Source: Kamptonema sp. UHCC 0994
GTDB lineage: Bacteria; Cyanobacteriota; Cyanobacteriia; Cyanobacteriales; Microcoleaceae
Assembly: GCF_029167235.1 (NCBI RefSeq)
Contig: NZ_JARFTR010000303.1
Location: forward strand, 1-41,196
Direction of reading: 5' to 3'
DNA: 41,196 bases
The position numbers and the translations under genes were made by a program. Shown here piece after piece: positions 1 through 7,716 of this stretch (position 1 is its first letter; every line of letters begins with the position of its first letter). The notes beneath the pieces were generated by a model. The model was not told the origin of the DNA and did no database searches. It saw only the letters and a program-made list of their open reading frames with translations.

Positions 1-2
1 TA

Positions 3-470
3 GCTATCAAGTTTCAATGTCCAATAGTCTGTGAAGAATTAGACTTTACAACCAAGAAAGAGCAACTTAGGGAGCGTGGCAATAAATACGCTCGGATGCT
101 ATCAAGTTGGGCTTATTCTGAGTTTTTTAAGTTGTTAAACTCAATACTTTCTAACAGGGGTGTCGAGCTTTTAACGGTCAATCCTGCTTATTCTAGTATT
201 ATTGGCTTGGTCAAATATCTCAGGATGTATGGATTGGCTAGTGATGAATCGGCGGCGTTAGTTATCGGCCGTAGGGGAATGAAATTATCGGAAAAAATAC
301 CAGGCTCCTTAACCGCCTTTGTTGAGGTGAACTCAAGTAAGCACGTTTGGAGCCTGTGGAATCAACTTAATAAAAAAATCAAGCAATCTGGAATAATAAC
401 TAATAGACACGGTTATTATTCTAACTCTAACTGGGATTTCCTGGGCAACCTCGACATTGAGGAAGCGTAA
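3..470 (+). CDS. TnpB-like IS200/IS605-family protein, 3' part only
   Basis: The reading frame is open from the window edge, so the N-terminus lies outside. The visible residues begin with a stretch containing PIVCEELDF followed by KKEQLRERG, which matches the RuvC-II region of TnpB/OrfB proteins (E of CEEL as the likely acidic residue). It is followed by VNPAYSSIIGLVKY and SDESAALVIGRRG, typical of the RuvC-III end. TnpB proteins are RNA-guided nucleases carried by IS200/IS605 elements. The C-terminus has no Cys pairs, so the usual zinc ribbon is missing; this is the variant often annotated as a TnpB-related accessory protein. No tnpA is visible, and whether the complete gene is intact cannot be judged here. 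Confidence 0.8.
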   Translation, partial: AIKFQCPIVCEELDFTTKKEQLRERGNKYARMLSSWAYSEFFKLLNSILSNRGVELLTVNPAYSSIIGLVKYLRMYGLASDESAALVIGRRGMKLSEKIPGSLTAFVEVNSSKHVWSLWNQLNKKIKQSGIITNRHGYYSNSNWDFLGNLDIEEA

Positions 471-589
471 GCGATAGGAAAGATTGCTTAAGAAACTTAA
501 ACCGCTGAGTCTTGCTAGGTTTGCCTAGATTTTTAAAAGCGGCTTCTAAACCATAATTCTTGATAGAAAGTGTGGACTTTGATTAGCTA

Positions 590-711
590 TTCCCTTCTTC
601 CCTGAGCATCAGAGCATTGGAGCATCGTAGCCCCTTTCCCCTATTCCCCTATTCCCTTCTTCCCCTAGTCCCTAGTCCCTAGCCCCTAACCCCTTCTTCC
701 TCTAGCTATAA
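590..711. repeat. CT-rich low-complexity tract (CCCTAGC/CCCTAGT runs)
   Basis: A strongly C/T-biased strand with runs of ccctagt, ccctagc and cccttctt directly before the kinase gene. The same kind of tract forms the interior of the two inverted-repeat elements at 21061-21214 and 29359-29520, but no terminal TATAGCAACC arms are visible here. It is probably a decayed copy or an independently expanded simple repeat. Confidence 0.6.
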
Positions 712-713
712 AT

Positions 714-1967
714 GTGTTGACTCTCACTCTCTTAGACCCCCAAAAACAGACTCCTCTGCAAAGCTGGATCTTTGATAGCGAGTCAATCATTCGCATTGGC
801 AGAGCCCCAGAAAATCACGTTGTTATTCCCGATCCCTTAGTATCTCGGCAACACCTAGAATTGCGAAAAATTGATAATTCTGCATCTAACAGCACTTGGT
901 TGCTCGTTAATCAGGGTACAAATGGGACTTTTATTAATGGTGTCTTGATATCTCAAGGTACAGTCTCGAACGATTCCCTGATCCAGCTAGCGCGAGGTGG
1001 GCCCATCCTGAAATTCCAGGTGAGTTCAGACATATTGGCTAATTTGCCGAATCGCCAATCCCCCATTCCCACTCCTAAACTCCTCCCTGTTTGTCATCAC
1101 ATTGGCAACCCGCCGGGAACTTTATTCTGCATCCACTGCGGTAAACCAATTAGCGTGGAACGCACGATTCGCCAATATCAAGTATTGCGAACTTTAGGTC
1201 AAGGGGGGATGGGGACTACAACTTTAGCCTGGGATAGTAATAAGGCGCGATCGCAACAGCCCGGAGTTCCCCCCGCCGCATCTTTGGTAGTCCTCAAGGA
1301 AATGAATGCGGACATGGCCCAAATCGCCAAAGCTCAAGAACTTTTTGAAAGGGAGGCCCGCACCCTTAAAGCACTAAATCATCCCGGTATTCCTCAGTTT
1401 TTTGACTTTTTCGTGGAAGGGGGAAAGAAATACTTGGCAATGGAGATGCTTCACGGTCAAGATTTAGAAAAACGCATTTATCAGCGGGGGCCTGTAACTC
1501 CCCAACAGGGGATCGAGTGGATGATTCAAACCTGCGAGGTGTTGGAGTACATCCACTCGCAACAGCCCCCGATTATTCATCGAGACATCAAGCCTGCTAA
1601 TTTGCTGGTACGCCACCGTGACAACGGCATCACGGTACTCGATTTTGGTGCTGTCAAAGAAATAGGCACGCCCGCTGGTACTCGCATCGGTGTTGAGGGC
1701 TACACCGCCCCGGAACAAGACCGGGGTCAGCCGCTAACTCAATCGGATTTGTATGCTATTGGCCCAACACTAATTTTTTTGCTAACGGGGGAAAGCCCCC
1801 AAAAGTTTTACGGTAAGAGAGGTCGGGATTTCGGGTTCAACGTGGAAAGGGTTCCAACGATCGCGCCGAAATTACGGACTTTAATTGCGCGGACAACAGA
1901 GCCGAAACCAGGCGATCGCTATCCTACAGCTAAAAAACTGGCTGAAGCTCTAACAGGCTGCCTTTAG
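714..1967 (+). CDS. FHA-domain serine/threonine protein kinase
   Basis: A 417-residue soluble kinase. Residues about 1-105 form an FHA phosphothreonine-binding domain (IRIGRAPENH, SRQH, NGTFING). A short zinc ribbon follows at about 127-142 (C127, C139, C142 with H128/H129 nearby). A Hanks-type kinase domain starts near 153: glycine loop LGQGGMG (161-167), catalytic lysine in VVLKEM (K195), HRDIKPAN (289-295), DFG (310-312) and the APE-like APEQ. All catalytic residues are present, so it should be active. The start is a GTG inside ataaatgtg; a TTG follows directly, and the ATG at 712 is out of frame. No transmembrane segment is seen. The substrate is unknown, and the FHA domain suggests recognition of phosphorylated partners or of its own autophosphorylated form. 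Confidence 0.93.
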   Translation: MLTLTLLDPQKQTPLQSWIFDSESIIRIGRAPENHVVIPDPLVSRQHLELRKIDNSASNSTWLLVNQGTNGTFINGVLISQGTVSNDSLIQLARGGPILKFQVSSDILANLPNRQSPIPTPKLLPVCHHIGNPPGTLFCIHCGKPISVERTIRQYQVLRTLGQGGMGTTTLAWDSNKARSQQPGVPPAASLVVLKEMNADMAQIAKAQELFEREARTLKALNHPGIPQFFDFFVEGGKKYLAMEMLHGQDLEKRIYQRGPVTPQQGIEWMIQTCEVLEYIHSQQPPIIHRDIKPANLLVRHRDNGITVLDFGAVKEIGTPAGTRIGVEGYTAPEQDRGQPLTQSDLYAIGPTLIFLLTGESPQKFYGKRGRDFGFNVERVPTIAPKLRTLIARTTEPKPGDRYPTAKKLAEALTGCL

Positions 1968-1976
1968 AAAACTTTT

Positions 1977-2195
1977 TTAGTCTTCATCCCAACCTTCGAC
2001 AACTAGCAACTCGCTAACGGGGTCTTGCATTGAAAAATCAAACTCTTGGAGTTGTTGTTTCCAGTACGGCCAATCGTCTCCGTACAGTAAAGCAATTTTC
2101 CACAGACTATCTGTCGGTTTGATGATATTCGATTTCACAAGTGAATGCACCTGACGCTGAAATTTGACCATCGGGTGTAAAACCTGCTGGGTCAT
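1977..2195 (-). CDS. DUF4327-like small cyanobacterial protein
   Basis: 72 residues starting MTQQVLHPMVKFQRQV. The spacing of features (a hydrophobic/basic N-terminal helix, LVKSNII, a Trp-rich middle, then a helix ending in an acidic VEGWDED tail) resembles the DUF4327 family of cyanobacteria, whose function is unknown. The ATG at 2195 is chosen because an AGAGGT ribosome-binding site lies about 5 bases upstream; extending to 2231 would need a TTG start without support. The gene converges on the kinase gene with only about 10 bases between the two stops. Confidence 0.65.
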   Translation of the reverse strand: MTQQVLHPMVKFQRQVHSLVKSNIIKPTDSLWKIALLYGDDWPYWKQQLQEFDFSMQDPVSELLVVEGWDED

Positions 2196-2509
2196 AGTAC
2201 CTCTTGAATTTTTTAAATCTTCTGTAATCAAGACTTCTCTGCTCTCACTTTTTGCCGATGTGTAGATTTTTGTTGAGAAGTCACCATCTAATCTTTTAGC
2301 GTACTACCGTTACTTTTGACAAGTAGGTATAAGTAAGACTGAAGATTAAAGGCTAACCTCAAAGAATTAATCATGGAACTGAGAAGAAAACTTTTAAACT
2401 TTTTAGTCCTTTTGAGAGAACTTTTGCTGTGAGGCGGGGGTTTCAACCCTGCCGGACGGTCGGTTTAAGCTTAAGTTGATACCAGCAGCGCCCATCCTAC
2501 TACTGGGTA
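2196..2509. other. Intergenic region, no gene seen
   Basis: Both flanking genes lie on the minus strand. The stretch contains a TTGACA at about 2317 with no well-spaced -10 element, and a GC-rich block near 2430-2460 (gcgggggtttcaaccctgccgg). No tRNA, known small RNA motif or ORF above 20 codons with a ribosome-binding site is visible. Confidence 0.5.
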
Positions 2510-3049
2510 CTAGAGCCAAATTTCTTTACCCTCCTCTGTAAACCGTACCTGTTTAATCTGCCATCCTCGATTCCCGATTAGGGTTTGGCGCAGACCACCA
2601 AACAAGGCTAACTGTTCGCAGTTGGAGAGAGAGGCTAATTGGCGTTTGGAGTTGGGAGGAATACGTAAATCTATTATAGCTAAACTTTTATGCCGATCCA
2701 GAATTACCCGATAACTCAAGTCAAAGTCGGTAGTGTACTGTTGTTCTAGCACCTTTGCCACTGCTGCCTCAATGGAGTGTTCTACTGGAAGAGTGACATT
2801 TTCAGAAATCAAAGCTTGACACTGGCTGTCTACTTCATAAATCTTGGCTGTCACAGTATCGGGAGCCGCTGGAGCCTCAAATTCTGGCAGGATTTGGGGA
2901 GGAAAACTTTCAGGCTTTGGCGTGGCTGTGGGTGATGGGATGGGGGGGATAGATTCTCCGATCTCAGGGGGTAGCGCCGTGCAACTATTTAAGCTAAATA
3001 TAATCAGGCTGGCGGCAAAGGCCGCCTGGTATTGTTGGATACTGTTCAT
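2510..3049 (-). CDS. Putative lipoprotein with GerMN-like domain
   Basis: The chosen ATG gives MNSIQQYQAAFAASLIIF followed by SLNSC, a signal peptide with a plausible lipobox (LNSC), so the mature protein should be lipid-anchored. A Pro/Thr/Glu-rich linker (about residues 30-65) precedes a globular domain of about 110 residues containing AAVAKVLEQQ, LAIIDLR and LALFGGLRQTL. That pattern resembles the GerMN domain found in many cyanobacterial lipoproteins. A longer reading to 3094 would begin with TTG and place charged residues before the signal peptide, so it is rejected. Function unknown; the GerMN assignment is by resemblance only. Confidence 0.7.
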   Translation of the reverse strand: MNSIQQYQAAFAASLIIFSLNSCTALPPEIGESIPPIPSPTATPKPESFPPQILPEFEAPAAPDTVTAKIYEVDSQCQALISENVTLPVEHSIEAAVAKVLEQQYTTDFDLSYRVILDRHKSLAIIDLRIPPNSKRQLASLSNCEQLALFGGLRQTLIGNRGWQIKQVRFTEEGKEIWL

Positions 3050-3122
3050 AAATAAACCACCAAACTCTTTACATGGATTCGGTGGGGTTTTCAACAGCTC
3101 CGCAGGAAAAAGTAGTTAATCC

Positions 3123-3149
3123 AAAATCTAAAATCTAAAATCTAAAATG
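3123..3149 (+). repeat. Heptad AAAATCT tandem repeat upstream of pyrB
   Basis: Three and a half copies of a 7-base unit (aaaatct) run directly into the pyrB start codon, so the ATG is made by the last unit. A second ATG lies two codons downstream. There is no Shine-Dalgarno sequence. Confidence 0.7.
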
Positions 3150-4136
3150 GCTATGGTTTGGACTCGTCGCCACATTCTCTCTCTTGCTGATTTTACTCCC
3201 AATGAATACGACGGGGTACTACAAACTGCTGCGAGTTTTAGAGAAGTGCTTGGTCGCCGCACAAAGAAGGTGCCGGCGCTACAAGGTCAAGTAGTGGCTA
3301 ATTTATTTTTTGAGCCTTCCACTCGGACTCGTAATAGTTTTGAGTTGGCGGCGAAGCGTTTATCGGCGGATACGTTGAATTTTACGCCAGGAAGTTCTTC
3401 TCTGAGTAAGGGGGAGACTATTTTAGATACGGCGAAGACTTATTTGGCGATGGGAACGGATATGATGGTAATTCGCCACGAGCAGGCTGGAGTACCGATG
3501 GCGATCGCGCAGGAAATGGATCGTTTAGGAGCGAAAGTTAGCGTACTAAATGCCGGAGATGGTCAGCACGAACATCCTTCTCAAGGTTTGTTAGATTTAT
3601 TTACTATCTGTTCGCTCTTAGATGCAGAAAGCCCTCGTCTAGAACTTTTAGCTGGTAAAAAAATTGCTATTGTTGGCGATATTCTGCATTCGCGGGTAGC
3701 TCGATCTAATATTTGGAGTTTAACTGCAACGGGAGCGGAAGTTCATTTGGCGGGGCCACCTACTTTGTTACCATTATTATTTGGTGAGTGTGGGAATGGT
3801 AGGGAAGGCAAATTATTTTTGCATTGGAAAGTTGAACCTGCTTTGCAAGATGCCGATTTTGTGATGGCGCTACGGCTGCAAAAGGAACGGATGGGTCAGC
3901 ATTTGTTGCCGAGTTTGCGGGAATATCATCAGTTGTTTGGCATTACGCGCGATCGCCTTAAACTCTGCAAACCTCATGTTAAAGTTTTACATCCGGGCCC
4001 TGTTAATCGAGGTGTGGAAATTAGCTCAGACTTAATGGATGATGCCCAATTTAGTTTGATTTCTCAACAAGTTACCAGCGGCGTTGCTGTGCGGATGGCT
4101 TTACTCTATTTGATGGGGGGAGGTAAGCTTCATTAA
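3147..4136 (+). CDS. pyrB: Aspartate carbamoyltransferase catalytic subunit
   Basis: 329 residues, full length for the family. Catalyses carbamoyl phosphate + L-aspartate to N-carbamoyl-L-aspartate, the committed step of pyrimidine synthesis. Visible motifs are the carbamoyl-phosphate loop [13 protein letters not shown] (about 54-66), the S-K-G-E segment (about 93-96), HPSQGLLDL, and [11 protein letters not shown] near the C-terminus. No regulatory subunit gene is adjacent. The first ATG (3147) is formed by a heptad repeat; the ATG at 3153 is an alternative. The stop is followed four bases later by a MITE-like hairpin that could act as a terminator. Confidence 0.97.
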   Translation: MAMVWTRRHILSLADFTPNEYDGVLQTAASFREVLGRRTKKVPALQGQVVANLFFEPSTRTRNSFELAAKRLSADTLNFTPGSSSLSKGETILDTAKTYLAMGTDMMVIRHEQAGVPMAIAQEMDRLGAKVSVLNAGDGQHEHPSQGLLDLFTICSLLDAESPRLELLAGKKIAIVGDILHSRVARSNIWSLTATGAEVHLAGPPTLLPLLFGECGNGREGKLFLHWKVEPALQDADFVMALRLQKERMGQHLLPSLREYHQLFGITRDRLKLCKPHVKVLHPGPVNRGVEISSDLMDDAQFSLISQQVTSGVAVRMALLYLMGGGKLH

Positions 4137-4139
4137 TTC

Positions 4140-4230
4140 AGGACTTACGTATTACTTAACGTAACGCCGCCATCTTGGCGGTGACTTGACCGCCAAGATG
4201 GCGGCGTTACGGGTACTTTGCGTAAGTCCT
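4140..4230. mobile_element. MITE-like element, family A (AGGACTTACG ends)
   Basis: A 91-bp element with 10-bp terminal inverted repeats aggacttacg / cgtaagtcct. Inside is a perfect 22-bp stem (4161-4182 with 4189-4210) and a 6-base loop, built on GTAACGCCGCC. The same ends recur at 15922-16028, one end at 37788-37800, and a copy enters the window edge at 41163. It lies 3 bases after the pyrB stop codon and supplies the stop codon of the truncated Uma2 gene on the other side. Confidence 0.8.
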
Positions 4231-4579
4231 AATAAAGAAAGAAGAGAAATTCCATCACGATCGCGACATTAGCACCATCAGTATTAGGGGTATAACTACG
4301 GCGAATTACCCCGGCTGCGAGAGGATGTACTTGAGGCACATAAAACCAGTCTGGAGCTTTGACTACAATCTTTTTATTGACAGTGGCGACTAGCCCCAAA
4401 TTCGAGCCAATTAGCATTTCTGACTGGATATGTCCTGCGGCTCCCAGTGCATCGGTGAGGCCAGCCGCGAGAGAAGGTTGTTGAATATTTTCCACCGGAT
4501 CGTCGGGTAATACGAAGTTAGCTGGTAGGGGTTCCCAGGTGACGCTTGGTGTTTTAATAGATGGGGCTTCGAGTACCAT
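4229..4579 (-). pseudogene. Uma2-family (DUF820) protein, C-terminally truncated
   Basis: The N-terminal part of a Uma2/DUF820 restriction-endonuclease-fold protein: LAAGLTDALGAAG, EMLIGSNLGLVATVNKK, APDWFYVP and NVAIVMEFL are characteristic. Family members continue for about another 100 residues after MEFL with the catalytic core. Here the frame runs into four unrelated residues and a stop codon that straddles the boundary of the family A repeat. The ATG at 4579 is used; the upstream TTG is unlikely. The catalytic part is lost, so this is probably a gene remnant. Confidence 0.8.
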
Positions 4580-4653
4580 TATATTAACCCTCAACCAAAA
4601 ATTTTGTGCAAATTTGTCTATACTAACATTAACTCAAATTGCTAGTTATTGTA

Positions 4654-4679
4654 CAAAAAAAGCCCACTGAGTGGGCTTA
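4654..4679 (-). terminator. Rho-independent terminator of the SH3b gene
   Basis: On the minus strand the sequence reads AGCCCACTCAGTGGGCT followed by seven T residues. The stem (4661-4677) is perfect. It lies about 30 bases after the stop of the SH3-domain gene. Confidence 0.85.
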
Positions 4680-4708
4680 GCAAAGTTCAACTAATTCTGA
4701 CAATTCAA

Positions 4709-5110
4709 TTAGTTATAGCAGGGGCGACATTTATACCCACCGCAGGAAGAAGAAACGTGACCGTAGCCTAGCCATTGGGAAGCTACCCAGCCACCACCTT
4801 TGATTTGAGCCCAACCATTTTTATAACGACCAGTTAGGCGGACATGAGTGCCGTTGTGTAGTTTACGCCCTACGCAATATTCGATTCCAGGGCCACAGCG
4901 GACATTGAGGCGACCGCCATTAGTGCTGACATAGGCGGCGTGGGCTTCAGCAGGTACGGCCATTACGGATACTGCAACTGCAAGACCTGCAAGACCGATC
5001 CATGCAGAACTAGGAATTTTCAGGCCTAACTCCTCAAGGGATCTTAGCTTAGGCTCCGAGTCCAGATTTTCGTAGGCAACGTAGGAATGGGTAAATGCTA
5101 ATGTTTCCAT
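4709..5110 (-). CDS. Secreted SH3b-domain protein
   Basis: 133 residues. An N-terminal charged stretch of about 35 residues is followed by a hydrophobic helix (AWIGLAGLAVAVSVMAVPAEAHA), best read as a signal peptide with cleavage after AHA. The mature part is a bacterial SH3 type-3 domain: LNVRCGPGIEYCVG, HNGTHVRLTGRYKNGWAQI, GGWVASQWL. The last 20 residues are Cys/Gly/Ser-rich (SSSCGGYKCRPC). SH3b domains bind peptidoglycan or other cell-wall components, so a periplasmic or envelope role is likely. A good terminator follows. Confidence 0.85.
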   Translation of the reverse strand: METLAFTHSYVAYENLDSEPKLRSLEELGLKIPSSAWIGLAGLAVAVSVMAVPAEAHAAYVSTNGGRLNVRCGPGIEYCVGRKLHNGTHVRLTGRYKNGWAQIKGGGWVASQWLGYGHVSSSCGGYKCRPCYN

Positions 5111-5439
5111 AATTTCCTGATTTAACGTTACATTGGTCTAGCTAAACTCACGTAAAAATCCTTATTTCAAAAGAATTGCCTATGGGTCAGAGGACACATT
5201 AGCAAAATTGCTTGTTGTTTGTTTTTTTGAATTTTAGGGAATTTTACTGAGGAGCGACAGACAACACCATAACACTTACCTTGTTTCTTGCAAATAAAAA
5301 TCCAATAAAATTTACAAATCCTCAAGATCAATTTGCAAAACCGACAACTACGATTTTTATCAGCACTGATTTTGAGCGATTGATACAGGATCGCTCAAAA
5401 TAAATTCAAGCTCAGTTGCATCACCACCATTGCTAACCC
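5111..5439. promoter_or_regulatory. Divergent intergenic region with a 12-bp perfect hairpin
   Basis: Separates the leftward SH3b gene from the rightward moaE and should hold both promoters. A perfect 12-bp stem, attttgagcgat (5369-5380) with atcgctcaaaat (5390-5401), encloses a 9-base loop about 40 bases before moaE. It could be an operator or a decayed repeat; no regulator is identified. No ORF is seen. Confidence 0.4.
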
Positions 5440-5928
5440 ATGAATACAGTCACAATTTCCCTAAACACTATTTCCTCAGATCGCCATTCCAAAGATAGTT
5501 TTGCCATCACTTTTGCTCCGTTATCAGTGGAAGAAATATATAATTTAGCAGATGACGCGGCTAATGGAGCTGTGGTAATGATGAGCGGTACTGTACGCAA
5601 TCAAACTGATGGTAAACCTGTAGTTGCTTTGGAGTATCAAGCTTACGAACCGATGGCTGTCCGAGTATTCCAGCAGATCGCAGCCGAGATTCGCCATCAG
5701 TGGCCAGATGTCAATCGGGTGGTAATTCACCACCGCGTTGGGCGATTGGAGATTGGCGAAATCAGTGTATTGGTGGCTGTTGGCTGTCCCCACCGTTCAG
5801 AAGCTTTTGCAGCTTGCCAATACGGGATCGATACTTTGAAACACAATGCCCCGATCTGGAAAAAAGAATTTTCTAGTGACGGTTCAAGCAGTTGGGTTAG
5901 TATAGGAGCGTGCGAAGCTAATTGTTAG
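5440..5928 (+). CDS. moaE: Molybdopterin synthase catalytic subunit MoaE
   Basis: 162 residues. MoaE works with thiocarboxylated MoaD to convert precursor Z (cPMP) to molybdopterin. Diagnostic stretches are GAVVMMSGTVRNQ, VVALEYQAYEPMA, HHRVGRLEIGE, CPHRSEAF and the active-site lysine region LKHNAPIWKKE. The N-terminal 20 residues are extra compared with the compact family core. No moaD or other moa gene is in the window, so the gene is isolated from its pathway. Confidence 0.95.
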   Translation: MNTVTISLNTISSDRHSKDSFAITFAPLSVEEIYNLADDAANGAVVMMSGTVRNQTDGKPVVALEYQAYEPMAVRVFQQIAAEIRHQWPDVNRVVIHHRVGRLEIGEISVLVAVGCPHRSEAFAACQYGIDTLKHNAPIWKKEFSSDGSSSWVSIGACEANC

Positions 5929-5942
5929 ATGTTGAGGTCTTG

Positions 5943-5971
5943 TTGACAGCAAACTGCAACCGAGATATCAA
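5943..5971 (+). promoter_or_regulatory. Candidate sigma-70 promoter of sigG
   Basis: A perfect -35 hexamer TTGACA (5943-5948), a 17-base spacer and a -10-like TATCAA (5966-5971), matching four of six consensus positions. It is followed by the ECF-type promoter, so sigG may have tandem promoters. Confidence 0.5.
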
Positions 5972-5987
5972 GGTTTGCGACAATTAG

Positions 5988-6013
5988 GGAACTCACGCAT
6001 TCAGGGGTGCGTC
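5988..6013 (+). promoter_or_regulatory. ECF-type promoter upstream of sigG
   Basis: GGAAC (5988-5992), then 17 bases, then CGTC (6010-6013). This is the classic -35/-10 pair read by group 4 (ECF) sigma factors. It lies about 40 bases before the sigG ATG, suggesting autoregulation, as is common for ECF operons. Confidence 0.6.
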
Positions 6014-6050
6014 ATTAAAAGCGGAAAGTGTGACAAGCGAATTTCCGCCC

Positions 6051-6710
6051 ATGAGTCATTTTATTTCTGTACCCTGGTCTACGGTTGAGGCGACCGTTCC
6101 TCAAGTGCAATTGCCAGCCGAAAAACTTTCTAACTATGATTTGGTCTTGCGTTGCCAAGAAGGGCTGCGCCCCGATCGCGTGGCTTTTTCCGAACTGCTG
6201 CGTCGCTATCAGTCTCACGTCGAGAGGGTTCTATACCACTTGGCACCGGATTGGCAAGATCGGGCAGATTTGGCTCAGGAGGTCTGGATTCGAGTCTACC
6301 GGAATATTAAGCGCTTGCAAGAGCCTGCTAAATTCCGAGGTTGGCTCAGCCGCATTGCCACAAACTTGTTTTATGATGAGTTGCGAAAACGCAAGCGGGT
6401 TCGTCCCCCAATGTCTCTGGATGCTCCCCGCTTCCTAGAAGATGGGGAGATGGATTGGGAAATTGCAGCGGACTCTCCGGGGCCTGATGAAGATTTGACA
6501 ACTAGGGAATTTTACGATCAGTTACACGAAGCGATCGCAGATTTGCCAGAAGTATTCCGCACGACTATTGTTCTTAGGGAAATCGAAGGGTTAGCCTATG
6601 AGGAAATAGCGGAAATTACTGGTGTTTCCCTGGGAACTGTGAAGTCAAGAATTGCTCGTGCTCGCCAGAGACTTCAGCAACAATTGCAAAAGTATCTGGA
6701 TGGTCGGTAG
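6051..6710 (+). CDS. sigG: ECF RNA polymerase sigma factor, SigG type
   Basis: 219 residues from the ATG that gives MSHFISVPW; a GTG seven codons upstream (6030) is an alternative. Sigma region 2 is seen in SELLRRYQSHVERVLYHLAPD and RADLAQEVWIRVYRNI, with RGWLSRIATNLFYDELRKRKR as the DNA-melting/-10 segment. Region 4 is seen in LREIEGLAYEEIAEITGVSLGTVKSRIARARQRL, a helix-turn-helix. LPAEKLSNYDLVLRCQ is typical of the cyanobacterial SigG group. SigG-type factors are held by a partner encoded downstream, which fits the next gene. The likely role is envelope or oxidative stress response; exact stimuli cannot be read from sequence. Confidence 0.9.
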   Translation: MSHFISVPWSTVEATVPQVQLPAEKLSNYDLVLRCQEGLRPDRVAFSELLRRYQSHVERVLYHLAPDWQDRADLAQEVWIRVYRNIKRLQEPAKFRGWLSRIATNLFYDELRKRKRVRPPMSLDAPRFLEDGEMDWEIAADSPGPDEDLTTREFYDQLHEAIADLPEVFRTTIVLREIEGLAYEEIAEITGVSLGTVKSRIARARQRLQQQLQKYLDGR

Positions 6711-6850
6711 TTTAGGTGTTTGAGACGGTAGTGTGAGGTTTTGGTAAAGTTTTCCTTTGACTCCAAACTTCTCTTTTAAGATCGTAACTAAAGGATATTT
6801 TGCTGAGTAACAAGCGTGTGAGTTCCGAAATCTGATGAGGTGGTGTGGCT

Positions 6851-7441
6851 ATGAATTCTAACTTTGAGTCTGATAAAAATCACAAACAGCACTTCCTACG
6901 GGATTCACTCGCTGGGAATTCAGCTCCTAACAATCAGCGGCAGGGTGCTATAAATACCATGATGCGAGATCGGTTTGAATTGCTTAGTGCTTACCTTGAT
7001 GGTGAAGTGACGGCTGCTGAACGCCGCCAAGTTGAAGAGTGGCTGGCCGCCGATCCCTCGGTTCGCGGCTTGTACGATCGCTTGATTTCTTTGCGACACG
7101 GCTTGCAGGAGATGCCTGTACCGGTTGTACAGCAACCTGCACAAGATTTGGCAAATCTGGTTTTCCAACAAGTTGACCGCAGGCGGAATCGGACTCTGGT
7201 TTGGGCGGGAGGTGCGATCGCAGCGATGTTTGTAGCGATGATGTCGGGTGTGGTATCTGACCAAAAATTATTTACTCCCCAGTTGGCCGGAGCTCCGGTA
7301 CCTGCGACTGCTGACGGTTTGATGCTCGCTTTGAATGAGCCTGTGGTTGATATAGTGAATCCTAATGATTTGATGCTAACTGTAAATGAGCCTGTGGTAG
7401 AAATTCCCAAGCCGCGTTCAGGAACCTCGACAAGGCAGTAA
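6851..7441 (+). CDS. Probable anti-sigma factor for SigG
   Basis: About 196 residues. The middle segment, from MMRDRFELLSAYLDGEVTAA to WLAADPSVRGLYDRL, is the N-terminal fold of anti-sigma factors, although the HxxxCxxC zinc motif is absent. A single transmembrane helix follows (LVWAGGAIAAMFVAMMSGVV). The topology is therefore a cytoplasmic sigma-binding domain, membrane anchor and short periplasmic tail. The tail contains a duplicated motif (LMLALNEPVVDI and LMLTVNEPVVEI). It lies 140 bases downstream of sigG on the same strand. GTG at 6845 is an alternative start closer to a GAGG ribosome-binding site. Confidence 0.8.
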   Translation: MNSNFESDKNHKQHFLRDSLAGNSAPNNQRQGAINTMMRDRFELLSAYLDGEVTAAERRQVEEWLAADPSVRGLYDRLISLRHGLQEMPVPVVQQPAQDLANLVFQQVDRRRNRTLVWAGGAIAAMFVAMMSGVVSDQKLFTPQLAGAPVPATADGLMLALNEPVVDIVNPNDLMLTVNEPVVEIPKPRSGTSTRQ

Positions 7442-7520
7442 TAGTTAACTGTTAACGGTTAACTGTTAACTGTTAACAGTAATGGCTAATGGCTGATTGC
7501 TAATTGCTAATTGCTAATTG
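7442..7520 (+). repeat. STRR heptad repeats (GTTAACT then TAATTGC)
   Basis: Tandem 7-base units, first gttaact variants, then taatggc and taattgc variants, directly after the stop of the anti-sigma gene. This is the short tandemly repeated repetitive (STRR) type known from filamentous cyanobacteria. Confidence 0.8.
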
Positions 7521-7716
7521 GAGGTAAAGTAATTAATCACTATATGGAGATTTTGTTTTAAGCGATCGCTAAAAATTAGCGATCTCGTAATGATTTGTAA
7601 TTCAACGGAAGTCGCGGCGTTTTTAGGGTATTTTTTATAAAAATTAGCCTGACATCCGGCTAGCGGGTGAATTATTCTGGAATTTAGTAAAGTTCACCTC
7701 AGAGGAGTAAAGATAG

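Noticed and set aside
2844-3119. Open frame on the plus strand opposite the GerMN-like lipoprotein
   Set aside because: It is the antisense of a well-supported signal-peptide-bearing gene and has no family resemblance.
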